In this document: piece by piece, positions 54,401 through 64,000 of the stretch | Layout of the letters: each line of letters starts with the position of its first letter | How positions within the stretch are numbered: position 1 is the stretch's first letter | From: Thelonectria olida | Lineage: Eukaryota > Ascomycota > Sordariomycetes > Hypocreales > Nectriaceae | DNA length: 64,000 nucleotides | Direction of reading: 5' to 3' | Assembly: GCA_020736575.1 (NCBI GenBank) | Contig: JAGPYM010000030.1 | Span: 310,001-374,000 of the forward strand | The notes under the pieces: model-generated | Told to the model about the DNA's origin: nothing | What the model saw: only the letters and a program-made list of their open reading frames with translations | The model's database searches: none | Made by a program: the position numbers and the translations under genes

Positions 54401-57400
54401 ATGCACTCACCAGGGCTTCGCGCCCTCCTTCATCCTGCTGTCTTAGCCGCCAGAGCCCCGCGACCGAGATTCCTCCCCCTGTCCCTCGCCCGTCCGTCAT
54501 GGCGACTCTCAACCGTCCGACTGAGCAGTAGCGCAAGTCCGAGCCCCAGCGATGGAGGTAAACCGATCAATGGGTCGCCCGCAGTCGTCCAAGATGAGGA
54601 CGATGCTCATCCCCAATCCGCTTCCGATGCCCAGGCTGGTCGTTCGAGAATTCGCGCCTCTAGCTCTCTCAAGAGTCGCTACGCTCGCAAACAAGCCGCG
54701 CCCGCGCTACCCCCCGTCCAATTGCCCCAGTCCTTCCTCGACGACAACGTCTCTCTTCACCATGTGCGCCGTCGGCCTCGACTCCCAGTTGCCCTCGCTG
54801 AGGATACCGAGCGCACAAAAACTTCCTCCATCTCAATCGACCCCCAACCAGGCGACAATCCCGCCCTCCTTCTCAAGTACTCCAAGGCCATCGAGTCATA
54901 TTTCGACAAAGCCGTGGAATCCTTGATCGAGAAAGCTGCCTCACGAGCCAATGCTTTCATCAACGTTGAGCCTGCCTCTTGTGATTTAGAGGAACGCACC
55001 CACAAGCTTGCCGGCGTCGCCCGCATCTACGACATGCTTCTTGACTCTGCCTGGCATCTGACCGACTCACTATACCCTGCTCGACATGCGCAATATGCGT
55101 ATAACTCAAGGCCGTTCTGGTGGTGGCACTATTACAAGGACTTTGATCGCCATAGTCAACAGTTCCGCGACCAATTCCTCTCGATCGAGACTGCAATCGA
55201 CACAACGCTCGACTATGACTGGAGACTCGACCACTCTTTGTCACAAGCCATCGCTGACCTCCCTGTCCTGACCTTTTCCTCTATCCGATCTGCCCTCCGC
55301 CGGGAGCTGAATACGCCCGCACCTGCCACCATCGATGCCAAAACTCTGAAGCGACAGATTACCGTCCTGTCCATGTCCGGTTATGGCGGCCAAGGTATTG
55401 CTGAGGCGCTTGCGGAGCATGCCGCTTTCTTCAACGACGCAGACTTAATCCGGCTGGATGCCCAGGATCTCTCAGTCCTGGTTGGGGAGTATCTTGGCCA
55501 GGATTGGGCATACTCGCGCGGAGCTCTCTCGACGATGGGTTTCCGCGCTGCCGAGGCGAATGGAAAGCTGGTCCGAGACCCCGATCTTGGTTCACGCATG
55601 GAGGAAGACGACGATCCGGACACTGGTGTTATTAATATTCGGGCCGGCTCCGGATTCGAGGACGAAATTCAAAAGATTAAGCAGAGAGGATACGATCCAT
55701 TTGGGAAGTGGGAGGGTCTCAAGATCGACAAGGTCCTTGGACAACTCATTCAAGCTGCCGATATGAAGCATGGATCAGCTCGTGAAAAATCTCTCATTAT
55801 TCACATCCATGACTATGTCGAGCTGAGCATGACACTGGAGGGCTCGATGCTTCTTGGGAGGTTGCGGAATCTGGTCGACGCAGCGTGGCAGAATGGTTCC
55901 AAGATCGCCATTTTCGGTACTTCGGCGAGTCAAGAGCCTTCTGATGAATACCAAAATATGATACGGGAGTTGTCCATGGGAGATTTTGTCATTTCTCGGC
56001 ACGTTGAACCCAATCGCTCTCTGGTGCAGCCCCAACCAACAGGAGGCGGCACACAGGTTTCGGAGAACTCATTCCCCCTACAAGATATGGATTTATTCGT
56101 TGAGAATGTTCGCAACGTGAATAGGATGCTGCGGACCTTGGGAGGCAAGAAGTTCCTGGACCTATCCGAGGAACACATGAAAGGACTGATGCGTGTCACC
56201 GACTCAAGAGCACAGATGCTCAAGAAGTCGATTCTACCACTCCCCGAAGTCTACAACATAGCCTGTGCTGCTAAGCAGCAAGAACATGAAGCTGATGGCA
56301 CTGCGCCAGTCGCCGTTATTGAGCGGTTGCTGATGGGACCCCTTCGACAAAGGCCCGGACAGCGTTTTCTTGATGACGAGGAACCAGAGACCAAGGCCAA
56401 CTCGGCCGAGTCTCAGAAGAAGGCCGAGGACTCGCAAAGCAGTAGCCGTGCCGCTCTCAAGCTCAATGAGTACGAGAAGCGCATCTCTTCAGGACACATC
56501 AATCGCCAAAACCTGCGGACTACGTTCGATGACGTCCATGTACCCCCAGAAACCATCTCGGCTCTCAAGCTCCTGACCTCGCTGGCACTAGTGCGTCCAG
56601 ATGCCTTTTCTTATGGTGTCTTGGCCCAGGACAGGATCCCTGGATGCCTCTTGTACGGACCTCCCGGAACCGGAAAGACGCTTCTTGCCAAGGCCGTGGC
56701 CAAAGAGAGTGGCGCAAACATGCTGGAGATTAGCGGCGCTACCATCAACGACAAGTGGGTGGGCGAGAGCGAGAAGCTCATTCATGCCGTCTTCACCCTT
56801 GCTAAGAAGATCTCGCCCTGCGTCGTCTTCATTGACGAGGCCGATTCTTTGCTGGCTAATCGCAGCATGCTGGGCGCTCGAGCGTCTCATCGATCCCACA
56901 TCAACCAGTTTCTCAAGGAGTGGGATGGCTTAGAGGAGACCGAGGCCTTCATCATGGTGGCAACCAATAGGCCCTTTGATCTGGACGATGCCGTTCTCCG
57001 CCGTCTTCCGCGGCGTCTGCTCGTCGACCTCCCCCTCCAGACCGACCGCGCCGCCATCCTCAAGATCCTCCTCAAGGGTGAAGCTCTCAACGACTCCGTC
57101 TCGCTCGAGGACCTCGCCAAGAGAACCCCCTACTACTCCGGCTCCGATCTCAAGAACGCCTGCGTCGCCGCTGCCATGGCCGCCGTCGAGGAGGAAAACG
57201 AAGCGGCGACAAAGCACACCGGCCCAGAGCCCTACGAATACCCCAGCAAGCGCACGCTTCACTCCCACCACTTCGACAAGGCCCTGAAGCAGATCCCCGC
57301 CTCCATCAGCGAGGATATGGAATCGCTCAAGCAGATTCGCAAGTTTGATGACGAGTACGGCGCCAAGAAGAAGGGCACAAAGAAGTCCATGGGTTTCGGC

Positions 57401-57460
57401 GTTGGCGTCGAGAAGAAGCACGCTGATGCCGAGGATGTCCGCATCCGTCGCGGCCCTTGA
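54401..57460 (+). CDS. Mitochondrial Msp1-type AAA ATPase, long form
   Basis: A single exon of 1019 residues. The N-terminus (HPAVLAARAPRPRFLPLSLARPSWRLST) looks like a mitochondrial presequence. Residues about 320-510 resemble a degenerate P-loop domain: SMSGYGGQG in place of Walker A, IIHIHDYVEL in place of Walker B, then IAIFGTSAS. The active AAA domain lies at about 720-930: Walker A GPPGTGKT (about 753), Walker B CVVFIDEADS (about 808), and paired arginines in VLRRLPRR. It ends with the Msp1/meiotic-clade C-terminal helix region (SISEDMESLKQIRKFDDEYG). Msp1 relatives extract misplaced membrane proteins from mitochondria; this longer form is a fungal type with unclear substrates. It differs from Msp1 (about 360 residues) by the large N-terminal half. 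Confidence 0.82.
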   Translation: MHSPGLRALLHPAVLAARAPRPRFLPLSLARPSWRLSTVRLSSSASPSPSDGGKPINGSPAVVQDEDDAHPQSASDAQAGRSRIRASSSLKSRYARKQAAPALPPVQLPQSFLDDNVSLHHVRRRPRLPVALAEDTERTKTSSISIDPQPGDNPALLLKYSKAIESYFDKAVESLIEKAASRANAFINVEPASCDLEERTHKLAGVARIYDMLLDSAWHLTDSLYPARHAQYAYNSRPFWWWHYYKDFDRHSQQFRDQFLSIETAIDTTLDYDWRLDHSLSQAIADLPVLTFSSIRSALRRELNTPAPATIDAKTLKRQITVLSMSGYGGQGIAEALAEHAAFFNDADLIRLDAQDLSVLVGEYLGQDWAYSRGALSTMGFRAAEANGKLVRDPDLGSRMEEDDDPDTGVINIRAGSGFEDEIQKIKQRGYDPFGKWEGLKIDKVLGQLIQAADMKHGSAREKSLIIHIHDYVELSMTLEGSMLLGRLRNLVDAAWQNGSKIAIFGTSASQEPSDEYQNMIRELSMGDFVISRHVEPNRSLVQPQPTGGGTQVSENSFPLQDMDLFVENVRNVNRMLRTLGGKKFLDLSEEHMKGLMRVTDSRAQMLKKSILPLPEVYNIACAAKQQEHEADGTAPVAVIERLLMGPLRQRPGQRFLDDEEPETKANSAESQKKAEDSQSSSRAALKLNEYEKRISSGHINRQNLRTTFDDVHVPPETISALKLLTSLALVRPDAFSYGVLAQDRIPGCLLYGPPGTGKTLLAKAVAKESGANMLEISGATINDKWVGESEKLIHAVFTLAKKISPCVVFIDEADSLLANRSMLGARASHRSHINQFLKEWDGLEETEAFIMVATNRPFDLDDAVLRRLPRRLLVDLPLQTDRAAILKILLKGEALNDSVSLEDLAKRTPYYSGSDLKNACVAAAMAAVEEENEAATKHTGPEPYEYPSKRTLHSHHFDKALKQIPASISEDMESLKQIRKFDDEYGAKKKGTKKSMGFGVGVEKKHADAEDVRIRRGP

Positions 57461-57925
57461 CCCATCGGTTATTTATTTTGTTAATGAGAATGGGATTTCC
57501 TTTACCGTCTTTTACGCACATAGACCCTGGCTAGCTTCTAGATTTCTTGCAAAGGCTGGAGGATGATGGAATTCTCTTTGTCTTTTCTATACATATCCAA
57601 GGAAGTCGGACACGACTTTGGCTTGGAAAGTGCCCGTCGAAGGGTATGAAACGAGGATTTAAAAATGTACTCTACAATTGTACTATAGCACAAAGACACA
57701 TACCATGTATGAAAAAGTGACATTTGAAACATACAAGAAAGATGGAACTCGTTTGGCAAAGGAGCTAAGAAAGGGACCAAGACGAAATGGGTTTTTAGAC
57801 GCCAGACCCAGAGTTTATGATATGATACATAATAGCAGTCTATATTAGAAAGGTCAAGTCCCTTATGCCCGTCTTTTGCCTCCTCTCGTCACCTTGTCAT
57901 ATCCAAAACTAAAAATGCTCCTTGT
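57461..57925. other. Convergent intergenic region
   Basis: AT-rich 3' flanks of the AAA ATPase and TFB1. Nothing else seen. Confidence 0.55.
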
Positions 57926-59926
57926 CTAAGATGCCTCTGTTGATGCCTGAAGACCCTCTGCGGCAAGAGCGCGTTGATAGTCCTGCTGAGCCTTCTCTAG
58001 AGCATCGAGAGTAGGTTGCATGAGACGCATGACAGCGGAGCGACCACCCCCGGCCATGTCCGACTTCCAACGGATCTTCTTACCGGTGCGCTGGAAGTGT
58101 TCCCGAATCTCCTTCCTCCGCATGGTGATGTATTCCTCGCGCTCCTTTTCCGCCTCATCGCCAACTGCGGCGATGCGGTCGGCTGAGCGCTTGAGAGACT
58201 CGGCCAGGTAGCCTAGCTCGGCGGCGCGATCGGGATCGCCAGAGACAAAGGCGTTCCAGAACTGGTGCAAGAACTCGACTGTCGTGGCGTGTGTAAGCTT
58301 GCACTTGTCGGTGAGATCGGTGGAGAGGCCCATGGGCTTCTTGTCGTCAGAATCAAGGCCAAACTTCTGTGCACGCTGCTGGCGGACGCCCTTCATCACG
58401 TCGCCATCAGCAGCCCTGAGAGCAGCTCGCGAGCCGACGTGGGGCCTTTTTGGAACGGGCTTGTCGTCTTCGCTGTCGCTGTCTATTCCGATGCCTGCGC
58501 GGAGGTCGATACCGCCAGCGGTGTCAGTTTCGAGTGTCTCCAGATCGCCTTGAATGTCAAAGAGGACTTCAGTGGGATTCTGCTTAGCAAAAGTCAGGGC
58601 ATTCTTTGAAGGGGCCGAGTCCCTCTTGGAGAAAAAAGTGTTTTGCTCTTTGACATTTAGCATGATGCGATGCTCTTTGGCATCGCCCTTCAGATCCCGA
58701 AGGGCTAATTGGGTGTAGGCATCATACGCTCCACCCGCGTCTTCGGTATAGACGTCTGAGGGAGCCACGTTGGCCATGATCTTCTCGCTGAGGCTATTGA
58801 GTGTTTTGACAATGGGGAAATTCGCCCGAGGCCGCATCTCAACGTCCTTGGCATTTCCGCTCTTAAAGCCACCTTGGTTCTCTTCATTGGCTTCAATATC
58901 AATAATGTGAGGGACCTGCTGCGCCATGATTTTGCTTTGAATCACCTCAGTGTTTTCGCTGGGGTCGTACTTGTCGAAGAGCACATCCCTCGCGTCGTTC
59001 TCGTTGACACGCTCACCCCGTAGTTTCTTAGAAAGCTTGCTAAGAAAGAATCGAGACCAGAATTGGGCCTCGGATAGCTTGGGGACGTTCTCATTGTAGA
59101 TGCGCTTGACTAGAGGGTGCTGGGCAAAGATCATCTGGACCTGCTCGACACTGATGTTGAGCTTGAGCTCGCCGTCGACTGTACGGGGTTTGACAGTGGA
59201 AAGCACATTGTAGGCGCCTTTCTTCTGGTTAATCTCGATGGCGTGAGCGCGAAGAAGATTTGTTCGAGTCGACCAAAATTGGGAGTTAAAGGCGGCTCCG
59301 GAGATGGAATCGGGTTTCGTCTGCATTGCTTCGACAAAGGTTTGATGCAGACTGGTGTCCTTTCTCATGAGGGATTGCTGCAGCTCGATGTCGTTCTTGA
59401 GCTGAGAATCGTCGAACCATCGTAGAGATGATGGATTCTGGTTGACAGCGCTGGCAAAAGCCATGGAAGCGGAGGCGCTACCCGAGCCTCCATTAGCATT
59501 TGGGGTCGATGATCCATCTGCGGCGGGCGCAGAAGGTTTAGGGACTCCAGCGTCGCCGCTACGAGATTCGGTCAGTAGTCGGGAGAGGAGGTCCTTGACC
59601 GCCTTGGCCTCGGCCTTGGCTTCAGCTGTGTGGAAGTGGAAGAGATAGGTGACAGGTTCAGCGGCTTCGGAAGGCTTCTCGAAGATTTTGAGCATCACCT
59701 TGGCAGCAGTTTCTGGAGTTTGCTGAAGGTCTGGAGGAAAGAGTGTCAGCGATGACTCTGATTTGATGCCTGGTTGAAGTAGCTTACTGGTGATGTTGGA
59801 GACGGTCAGAGAAACAGTGGGAGGGCCACCACTGTTTGGAGTCCAAGTGACATGTTGGTAGTCATCGGTGAGGGTCAGAATTCCATCCTTCTTTTTGAAG
59901 AGGGTACGGCCAGCTGGGAGAGCCAT
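57926..59926 (-). CDS. TFB1: TFIIH subunit TFB1 (p62)
   Basis: Minus-strand exons 59788-59926 and 57926-59730 give 647 residues; the 57-nt intron (GTAAGC, GCTGAC, CCAG) is a multiple of three and stop-free, and its removal restores VSNITNLQQTPE in the PH domain. Residues 1-110 are the PH domain that binds activators and Rad2/XPG. Two BSD domains follow (NSQFWSTRTNLLRAHAIE and EAQFWSRFFLSKLSKKLRG). The C-terminus carries helices that join the TFIIH core. TFIIH opens promoters for RNA polymerase II and unwinds DNA in nucleotide excision repair. A Ser/Ala/Gly-rich linker (ANGGSGSASAS) joins PH and BSD domains. Confidence 0.94.
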   Translation of the reverse strand: MALPAGRTLFKKKDGILTLTDDYQHVTWTPNSGGPPTVSLTVSNITSKLLQPGIKSESSLTLFPPDLQQTPETAAKVMLKIFEKPSEAAEPVTYLFHFHTAEAKAEAKAVKDLLSRLLTESRSGDAGVPKPSAPAADGSSTPNANGGSGSASASMAFASAVNQNPSSLRWFDDSQLKNDIELQQSLMRKDTSLHQTFVEAMQTKPDSISGAAFNSQFWSTRTNLLRAHAIEINQKKGAYNVLSTVKPRTVDGELKLNISVEQVQMIFAQHPLVKRIYNENVPKLSEAQFWSRFFLSKLSKKLRGERVNENDARDVLFDKYDPSENTEVIQSKIMAQQVPHIIDIEANEENQGGFKSGNAKDVEMRPRANFPIVKTLNSLSEKIMANVAPSDVYTEDAGGAYDAYTQLALRDLKGDAKEHRIMLNVKEQNTFFSKRDSAPSKNALTFAKQNPTEVLFDIQGDLETLETDTAGGIDLRAGIGIDSDSEDDKPVPKRPHVGSRAALRAADGDVMKGVRQQRAQKFGLDSDDKKPMGLSTDLTDKCKLTHATTVEFLHQFWNAFVSGDPDRAAELGYLAESLKRSADRIAAVGDEAEKEREEYITMRRKEIREHFQRTGKKIRWKSDMAGGGRSAVMRLMQPTLDALEKAQQDYQRALAAEGLQASTEAS

Positions 59927-61992
59927 TGTGGGAGCCTGCGCTGCCTGGAGGAGCAGACTTCACGCCTTGTCAGAGAGAGCCCGAGAATGCCTCTACCCCT
60001 GGCGAGGGACGACCCTCATGCCCTAGTCCGTGAGTGGCCTCGTCGCGTCTACGGTGAAGCTGATTTCGACTCTGGTGGACAAAATGCTTCGATTCTTGTA
60101 TGGAAAAGCAACAGGCGAGGCTTTGGTATCACGCACAGGGAGGGAGAAGAGGTGACGGCAAGTGAAGATCAGAGCGATAACGCGGCCTTAATAGGGGTAA
60201 ATATCTCTCCGACAGTCTTCAACGACGATACGGGCCCTGAAAGATCGCTCCAGGTCGTCAGGTTGGGTAACTTGAGTCTGCGAGGTCGTTTGCCTCTTTG
60301 ATGAAGTTGCGATGTCGTTGGAGTGAGGATTTCGTCTCCATGCAGGTCGAACAAAGGCTGAGGCTAGTAGGAAGTAGCCTTGGGCTTGCTGCGAATGATA
60401 GCAGTGGGGCTAGAGGTTGAAAGTGGAGAGCCGCAGCTGCCTCAGTTCATACGGCCGGGGGCCAAGGTACGTACATATCTTGCATGCTGTCAATTCATGC
60501 GGCGCAATGAAGCCCGGAGCCATCAAACGCCGTGGGGACATGTTTCCTGTCGGTTTCGGCAAGGTGAGGCTTGACGGAGATACACCCCCGGCATGCTGTG
60601 GCTTCTTCGACCCGTTGTGCCCGTGAAGGAAGCGTCCATATTAGCAGTTGACGCCGTGGAATGCTCGGAATCTTCCTGATAGCTTCCGCTGCATGGTCCA
60701 CAAAGCGCAGAGAGCCCAACAAGTCCACAAAAGTCTACAAATTCTCTCTACGTACCCTCGATTTTCGGTGCAGTCGTTGCTGACCCCTGGACAATTGTGT
60801 GTGGCGCCGGCTATTCGCCCTCCACAACAGGCCAGAACTGCAGCAGCATCATGACATTTTCTCCGCAATCTCAGTTTCCTTTTGCCGTGCGGCCCCTGGT
60901 TCTGCCCAGGCCGTGCGAGATTTGCTTCCTCTGCGCCGAGACTGTATATCTGAGATATATCTTTGCGGTTGCAAGCAGACCATTCTTCGGCTATTGCTTG
61001 CTGCAACGAAAAGCTGTCTTGTCGAGTCTTCCCGAGCTCACATTGAAAATGCTTCCCAATGACACAGCGGAATCCTACCACCGGACGCACAATGCCAGGT
61101 TAGTGCTAGCGACGAGCCGGGCTGCGCTACGACTCGACGACGGCTATGGCACTGTATTCGTGCGTGTTAGCACAGTGTGCGCATGGATCGATACGGCCAG
61201 CGATCCTCGGTAAACTTGAACGGGCCCAGCAATGACGACAGGAATCTGTTGTAGACACCGGCTCGAACAGCCAATGAAACAGCGGCGCATCCCAACACAG
61301 CGCGGTGAGTGGCTGGGCCTCGCCGTGCCGCTTACACAAATCCGCACTGCTTTTACGCAACACTTTCACAGCTGTCGGTCAGCTTTTGCGCAGCTCATGA
61401 CCCCCCCCTCCAGGGCCGCCTCGAGCTGTCACTGGAGGACCTCAGGACCATGCTGGACGTTCCAGTTCCAGAGTCTTTTTTCAGTGGCCGCAGGTGCGCT
61501 ACCGCTTGCCCTGTCCAATCGCTGCTGGGCTCCCTCGCGGCCAGAACCGGTTTTACCGGGGCTGCAAACACACCGTCATCGTATTTCCTAAATCCCCAGT
61601 AAAACAAGGGCCACGAACGGACATCAAAGCTACCTCGTACTGTACGGTAGCTCTGCCCTCGCCCAGGTACCGTTACCTACCATGGGGTGGCACTCAGGGC
61701 ACCTTCCTCCATGACCTCCGACAGCATTTTCTTCCTCCCTCGTGGCCCCGTGTCCCGTCTGTCCCGATTTCAACTCTCACTCATCCTCCTAATTCATTCT
61801 CCTCCTACACAATCGTCTTGTGCACTGGTTCAACCTTGTGGCTCGACTCAATTCCAGCCGTGAAGTGAACGACTTACTCCGCCGTTCCTTAGCTTGAGTT
61901 CGCCAGGGGATGCTTCATCTTTGCGCTTAAACCTTCTTCCCCCTTTGCCTGTCCTGTCCTCCCTCCCTCTTGCTCGACTATACACCATCATC
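59927..61992. other. Two-kilobase divergent intergenic region, TFB1/KGD1
   Basis: The longest gene-free stretch in the window. Frames of up to 149 codons occur on both strands, but they overlap, start mostly at non-ATG codons and resemble no family. The last 280 bp are C/T-rich and should be the KGD1 leader. A C8 run lies near 61402. Confidence 0.5.
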
Positions 61993-64000
61993 ATGTTGAG
62001 GAACTCCTTCTGCAGAGCGAGCTCCCAGCTCCTTCGCGGCGCCCGCTGCGCTTCGTCTTCCAGCTTCGTCTCGACCGCCGCCAGAACTTCATCATGGAAG
62101 CTCTCGTCCGCACGTCGCCCTCTGGCACTTGCTGCTCGTCGCAGCTATGCCACCAGCGCCACCCAGTCGCCTCCCGACCCCAGCGACAACTTCCTCTCTG
62201 GAAGCACCGCCAACTACATTGACGAGATGTACATGCAGTGGAAGCAGGACCCCGAGAGCGTCCACGTTTCTTGGCAGGTCTACTTCAAGAACATGGAGAG
62301 CGGCGACATGCCCGTCTCCCAGGCCTTCCAGCCTCCTCCCAACCTGGTCCCCAACATGACCGGCGGCGTGCCTCGTCTCTCTGGCGGCCTCGCCATGGAG
62401 GATGGCTCCGATGTCACGAACCATCTCAAGGTTCAGCTCCTCATGCGCGCCTACCAGGCCCGTGGCCACCACACTGCCAACATCGACCCTCTTGAGATTC
62501 GCGGAAAGGGCGAGAGCGCCCGACCCAAGGAGCTTACCCTCGAGTACTACCAGTTCACCGAAAAGGACCTCGACACTGAGTACACCCTCGGCCCCGGTAT
62601 TCTGCCCCGATTTAAGCGCGAGGGTCATGAGAAGATGACCCTCCGTGAGATCGTCGCTGCTTGCGAGAAGATCTACTGCGGCTCCTTCGGTGTCGAATTC
62701 ATTCATATCCCTGATCGCGAGAAGTGCGACTGGCTCCGTGAGCGCCTCGAGGTGCCCCAGCCTTTCAAGTACTCCATCGACGAGAAGCGCCGCATTCTTG
62801 ACCGTCTCATCTGGAGCTCAAGCTTCGAGTCTTTCCTTGCGACCAAGTACCCCAACGACAAGCGATTTGGTTTGGAGGGTTGTGAGACCCTTGTCCCTGG
62901 TATGAAGGCCCTCATTGACCGCAGTGTCGACTATGGTGTTAAGGACATTGTCATTGGCATGCCCCATCGTGGCCGTCTCAACGTTCTCAGCAACGTCGTC
63001 CGAAAGCCCAACGAGTCCATCTTCAGCGAGTTTGCTGGTACCACTGGTGCCGAGGACGAGGGTTCCGGTGACGTCAAGTACCATCTTGGTATGAACTTCG
63101 AGCGTCCCACCCCCTCCGGTAAGCGAGTCCAGCTTTCGCTGGTCGCCAACCCCTCCCATCTTGAGGCAGAGGATCCCGTCGTTTTGGGCAAGACCCGTGC
63201 TATCCAACACTACAACAACGATGAGAAGACCCACCGCACTGCCATGAGCGTTCTGCTCCACGGTGATGCTGCTTTCGCCGCCCAGGGCATCGTCTACGAG
63301 TGTCTCGGCTTCCACTCCCTCCCTGCCTTCTCGACTGGCGGTACCATCCACCTGGTTGTGAACAACCAGATTGGTTTCACTACCGATCCTCGTTTCGCTC
63401 GATCCACCGCCTACTGCACGGATATCGCCAAGGCCATCGATGCCCCCGTCTTCCACGTCAATGCCGACGATGTTGAGGCTGTCAACTTTGTGTGCCAGCT
63501 TGCTGCCGACTGGCGTGCTGAGTTCCAGCACGATGTCGTTATTGACATCAACTGCTACCGAAAGTACGGTCACAACGAGACCGATCAACCCTCTTTCACC
63601 CAACCCCTGATGTACAAGCGCATCCAATCCAAGGACCCCCAGATCGACATCTATGTCAAGCAGCTCCTCGAAGATGGTAGCTTTACCAAGGAGGATGTTG
63701 AGGAGCACAAGCAGTGGGTGTGGGGCATGCTCGAGGAGAGCTTCTCCAAGTCCAAGGAATACACCCCTACCTCCAAGGAGTGGACCACCTCGGCTTGGAA
63801 CGGCTTCAAGTCCCCCAAGGAGCTGGCCACTGAGGTTCTGGACCAGAACGAGACCCGTGTTGACAGCAAGAGCTTGGAGCACATTGGTGAGGTCATTGGA
63901 TCTGCGCCTGAGGACTTCACCGTCCACCGCAACCTGAAGCGTATTCTTTCCAACCGAACTAAGTCGGTTGTTGAGGGCAAGAACATTGACATGCCCACCG
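61993..64000 (+). CDS. KGD1: 2-oxoglutarate dehydrogenase E1 component, 3' end outside window
   Basis: Open from ATG 61993 to the window edge, 669 codons, no intron. A mitochondrial presequence ([19 protein letters not shown]) is followed by the E1o N-terminal motif [16 protein letters not shown] segment (about residues 70-90: [15 protein letters not shown]), [19 protein letters not shown], the [18 protein letters not shown] block, [24 protein letters not shown], and the thiamine-diphosphate segment [13 protein letters not shown] with VNNQIGFTT. This enzyme performs the decarboxylation step of the 2-oxoglutarate dehydrogenase complex in the TCA cycle. The remaining third (about 350 residues, pyrimidine-binding and C-terminal domains) lies beyond the window. 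Confidence 0.96.
   Translation, partial: MLRNSFCRASSQLLRGARCASSSSFVSTAARTSSWKLSSARRPLALAARRSYATSATQSPPDPSDNFLSGSTANYIDEMYMQWKQDPESVHVSWQVYFKNMESGDMPVSQAFQPPPNLVPNMTGGVPRLSGGLAMEDGSDVTNHLKVQLLMRAYQARGHHTANIDPLEIRGKGESARPKELTLEYYQFTEKDLDTEYTLGPGILPRFKREGHEKMTLREIVAACEKIYCGSFGVEFIHIPDREKCDWLRERLEVPQPFKYSIDEKRRILDRLIWSSSFESFLATKYPNDKRFGLEGCETLVPGMKALIDRSVDYGVKDIVIGMPHRGRLNVLSNVVRKPNESIFSEFAGTTGAEDEGSGDVKYHLGMNFERPTPSGKRVQLSLVANPSHLEAEDPVVLGKTRAIQHYNNDEKTHRTAMSVLLHGDAAFAAQGIVYECLGFHSLPAFSTGGTIHLVVNNQIGFTTDPRFARSTAYCTDIAKAIDAPVFHVNADDVEAVNFVCQLAADWRAEFQHDVVIDINCYRKYGHNETDQPSFTQPLMYKRIQSKDPQIDIYVKQLLEDGSFTKEDVEEHKQWVWGMLEESFSKSKEYTPTSKEWTTSAWNGFKSPKELATEVLDQNETRVDSKSLEHIGEVIGSAPEDFTVHRNLKRILSNRTKSVVEGKNIDMPT

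Noticed and set aside
62818..63927. 369-codon minus-strand ORF
   Set aside because: Antisense shadow of the KGD1 coding sequence, which has strong codon bias and clear motifs.

Overview
The window is nuclear DNA from a filamentous ascomycete, most likely a Sordariomycete and possibly of the order Hypocreales. The signs are intron-containing genes with short introns (about 47-70 nt, GTRNGT donors, CTAAC-like branch points, YAG acceptors), two Zn2Cys6 transcription factors, a class II HDAC with an Arb2 tail, a fungal SUZ12-type VEFS protein, and ordinary metazoan/fungal housekeeping families. I see no transposon, CRISPR array, rRNA or convincing tRNA. Gene density is about one gene per 2.8 kb. 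All exon boundaries were placed by hand from splice consensus plus reading frame.

Layout. 1-11.2 kb is all on the + strand: the 3' end of a Rab5-type GTPase, BRX1 (60S ribosome biogenesis), an F-box protein, the histone deacetylase HDA1, and an arginine/serine-rich protein whose 1.3-kb first intron holds a second, stop-interrupted reading frame. 12.2-23 kb holds an acidic F-box/LRR protein (-), a SUZ12-like PRC2 subunit (+) with two tandem uORFs and a premature-looking TAG, and the U2 snRNP factor CUS1/SF3B2 (-). 23-34.5 kb holds a SLY41-like transporter (+), ORC5 (-), the replication-repair scaffold Mus7/MMS22 (-, 2180 residues), and a tiny membrane protein (+). 34.9-39.5 kb is the most accessory-looking part: a Zn2Cys6 regulator (-) divergent from a DHA1-type MFS exporter (+), with CCGCGG sites between them.

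40-64 kb is dominated by energy and carbon metabolism: cytochrome oxidase subunit IV (+), mitochondrial ClpX/MCX1 (-), glycogen branching enzyme (+), ATP synthase beta (+), a second Zn2Cys6 regulator (-), a 1019-residue mitochondrial AAA ATPase of the Msp1 type (+), TFIIH subunit TFB1 (-), and the start of 2-oxoglutarate dehydrogenase E1 (+), which runs off the end.

The genes fall into two functional themes, chromatin/replication/RNA (HDA1, SUZ12, ORC5, Mus7, CUS1, TFB1, BRX1) and mitochondrial function (COX4, MCX1, ATP2, AAA ATPase, KGD1). Nothing suggests that they form one cluster; the only regulator-target pair with sequence support is the Zn2Cys6/MFS pair. I found no clear new defence or biosynthetic system. 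The most unusual items are the nested ORF in an intron, two same-frame TAG codons that interrupt otherwise open reading frames, and several introns that are multiples of three and stop-free and so hide inside long ORFs.
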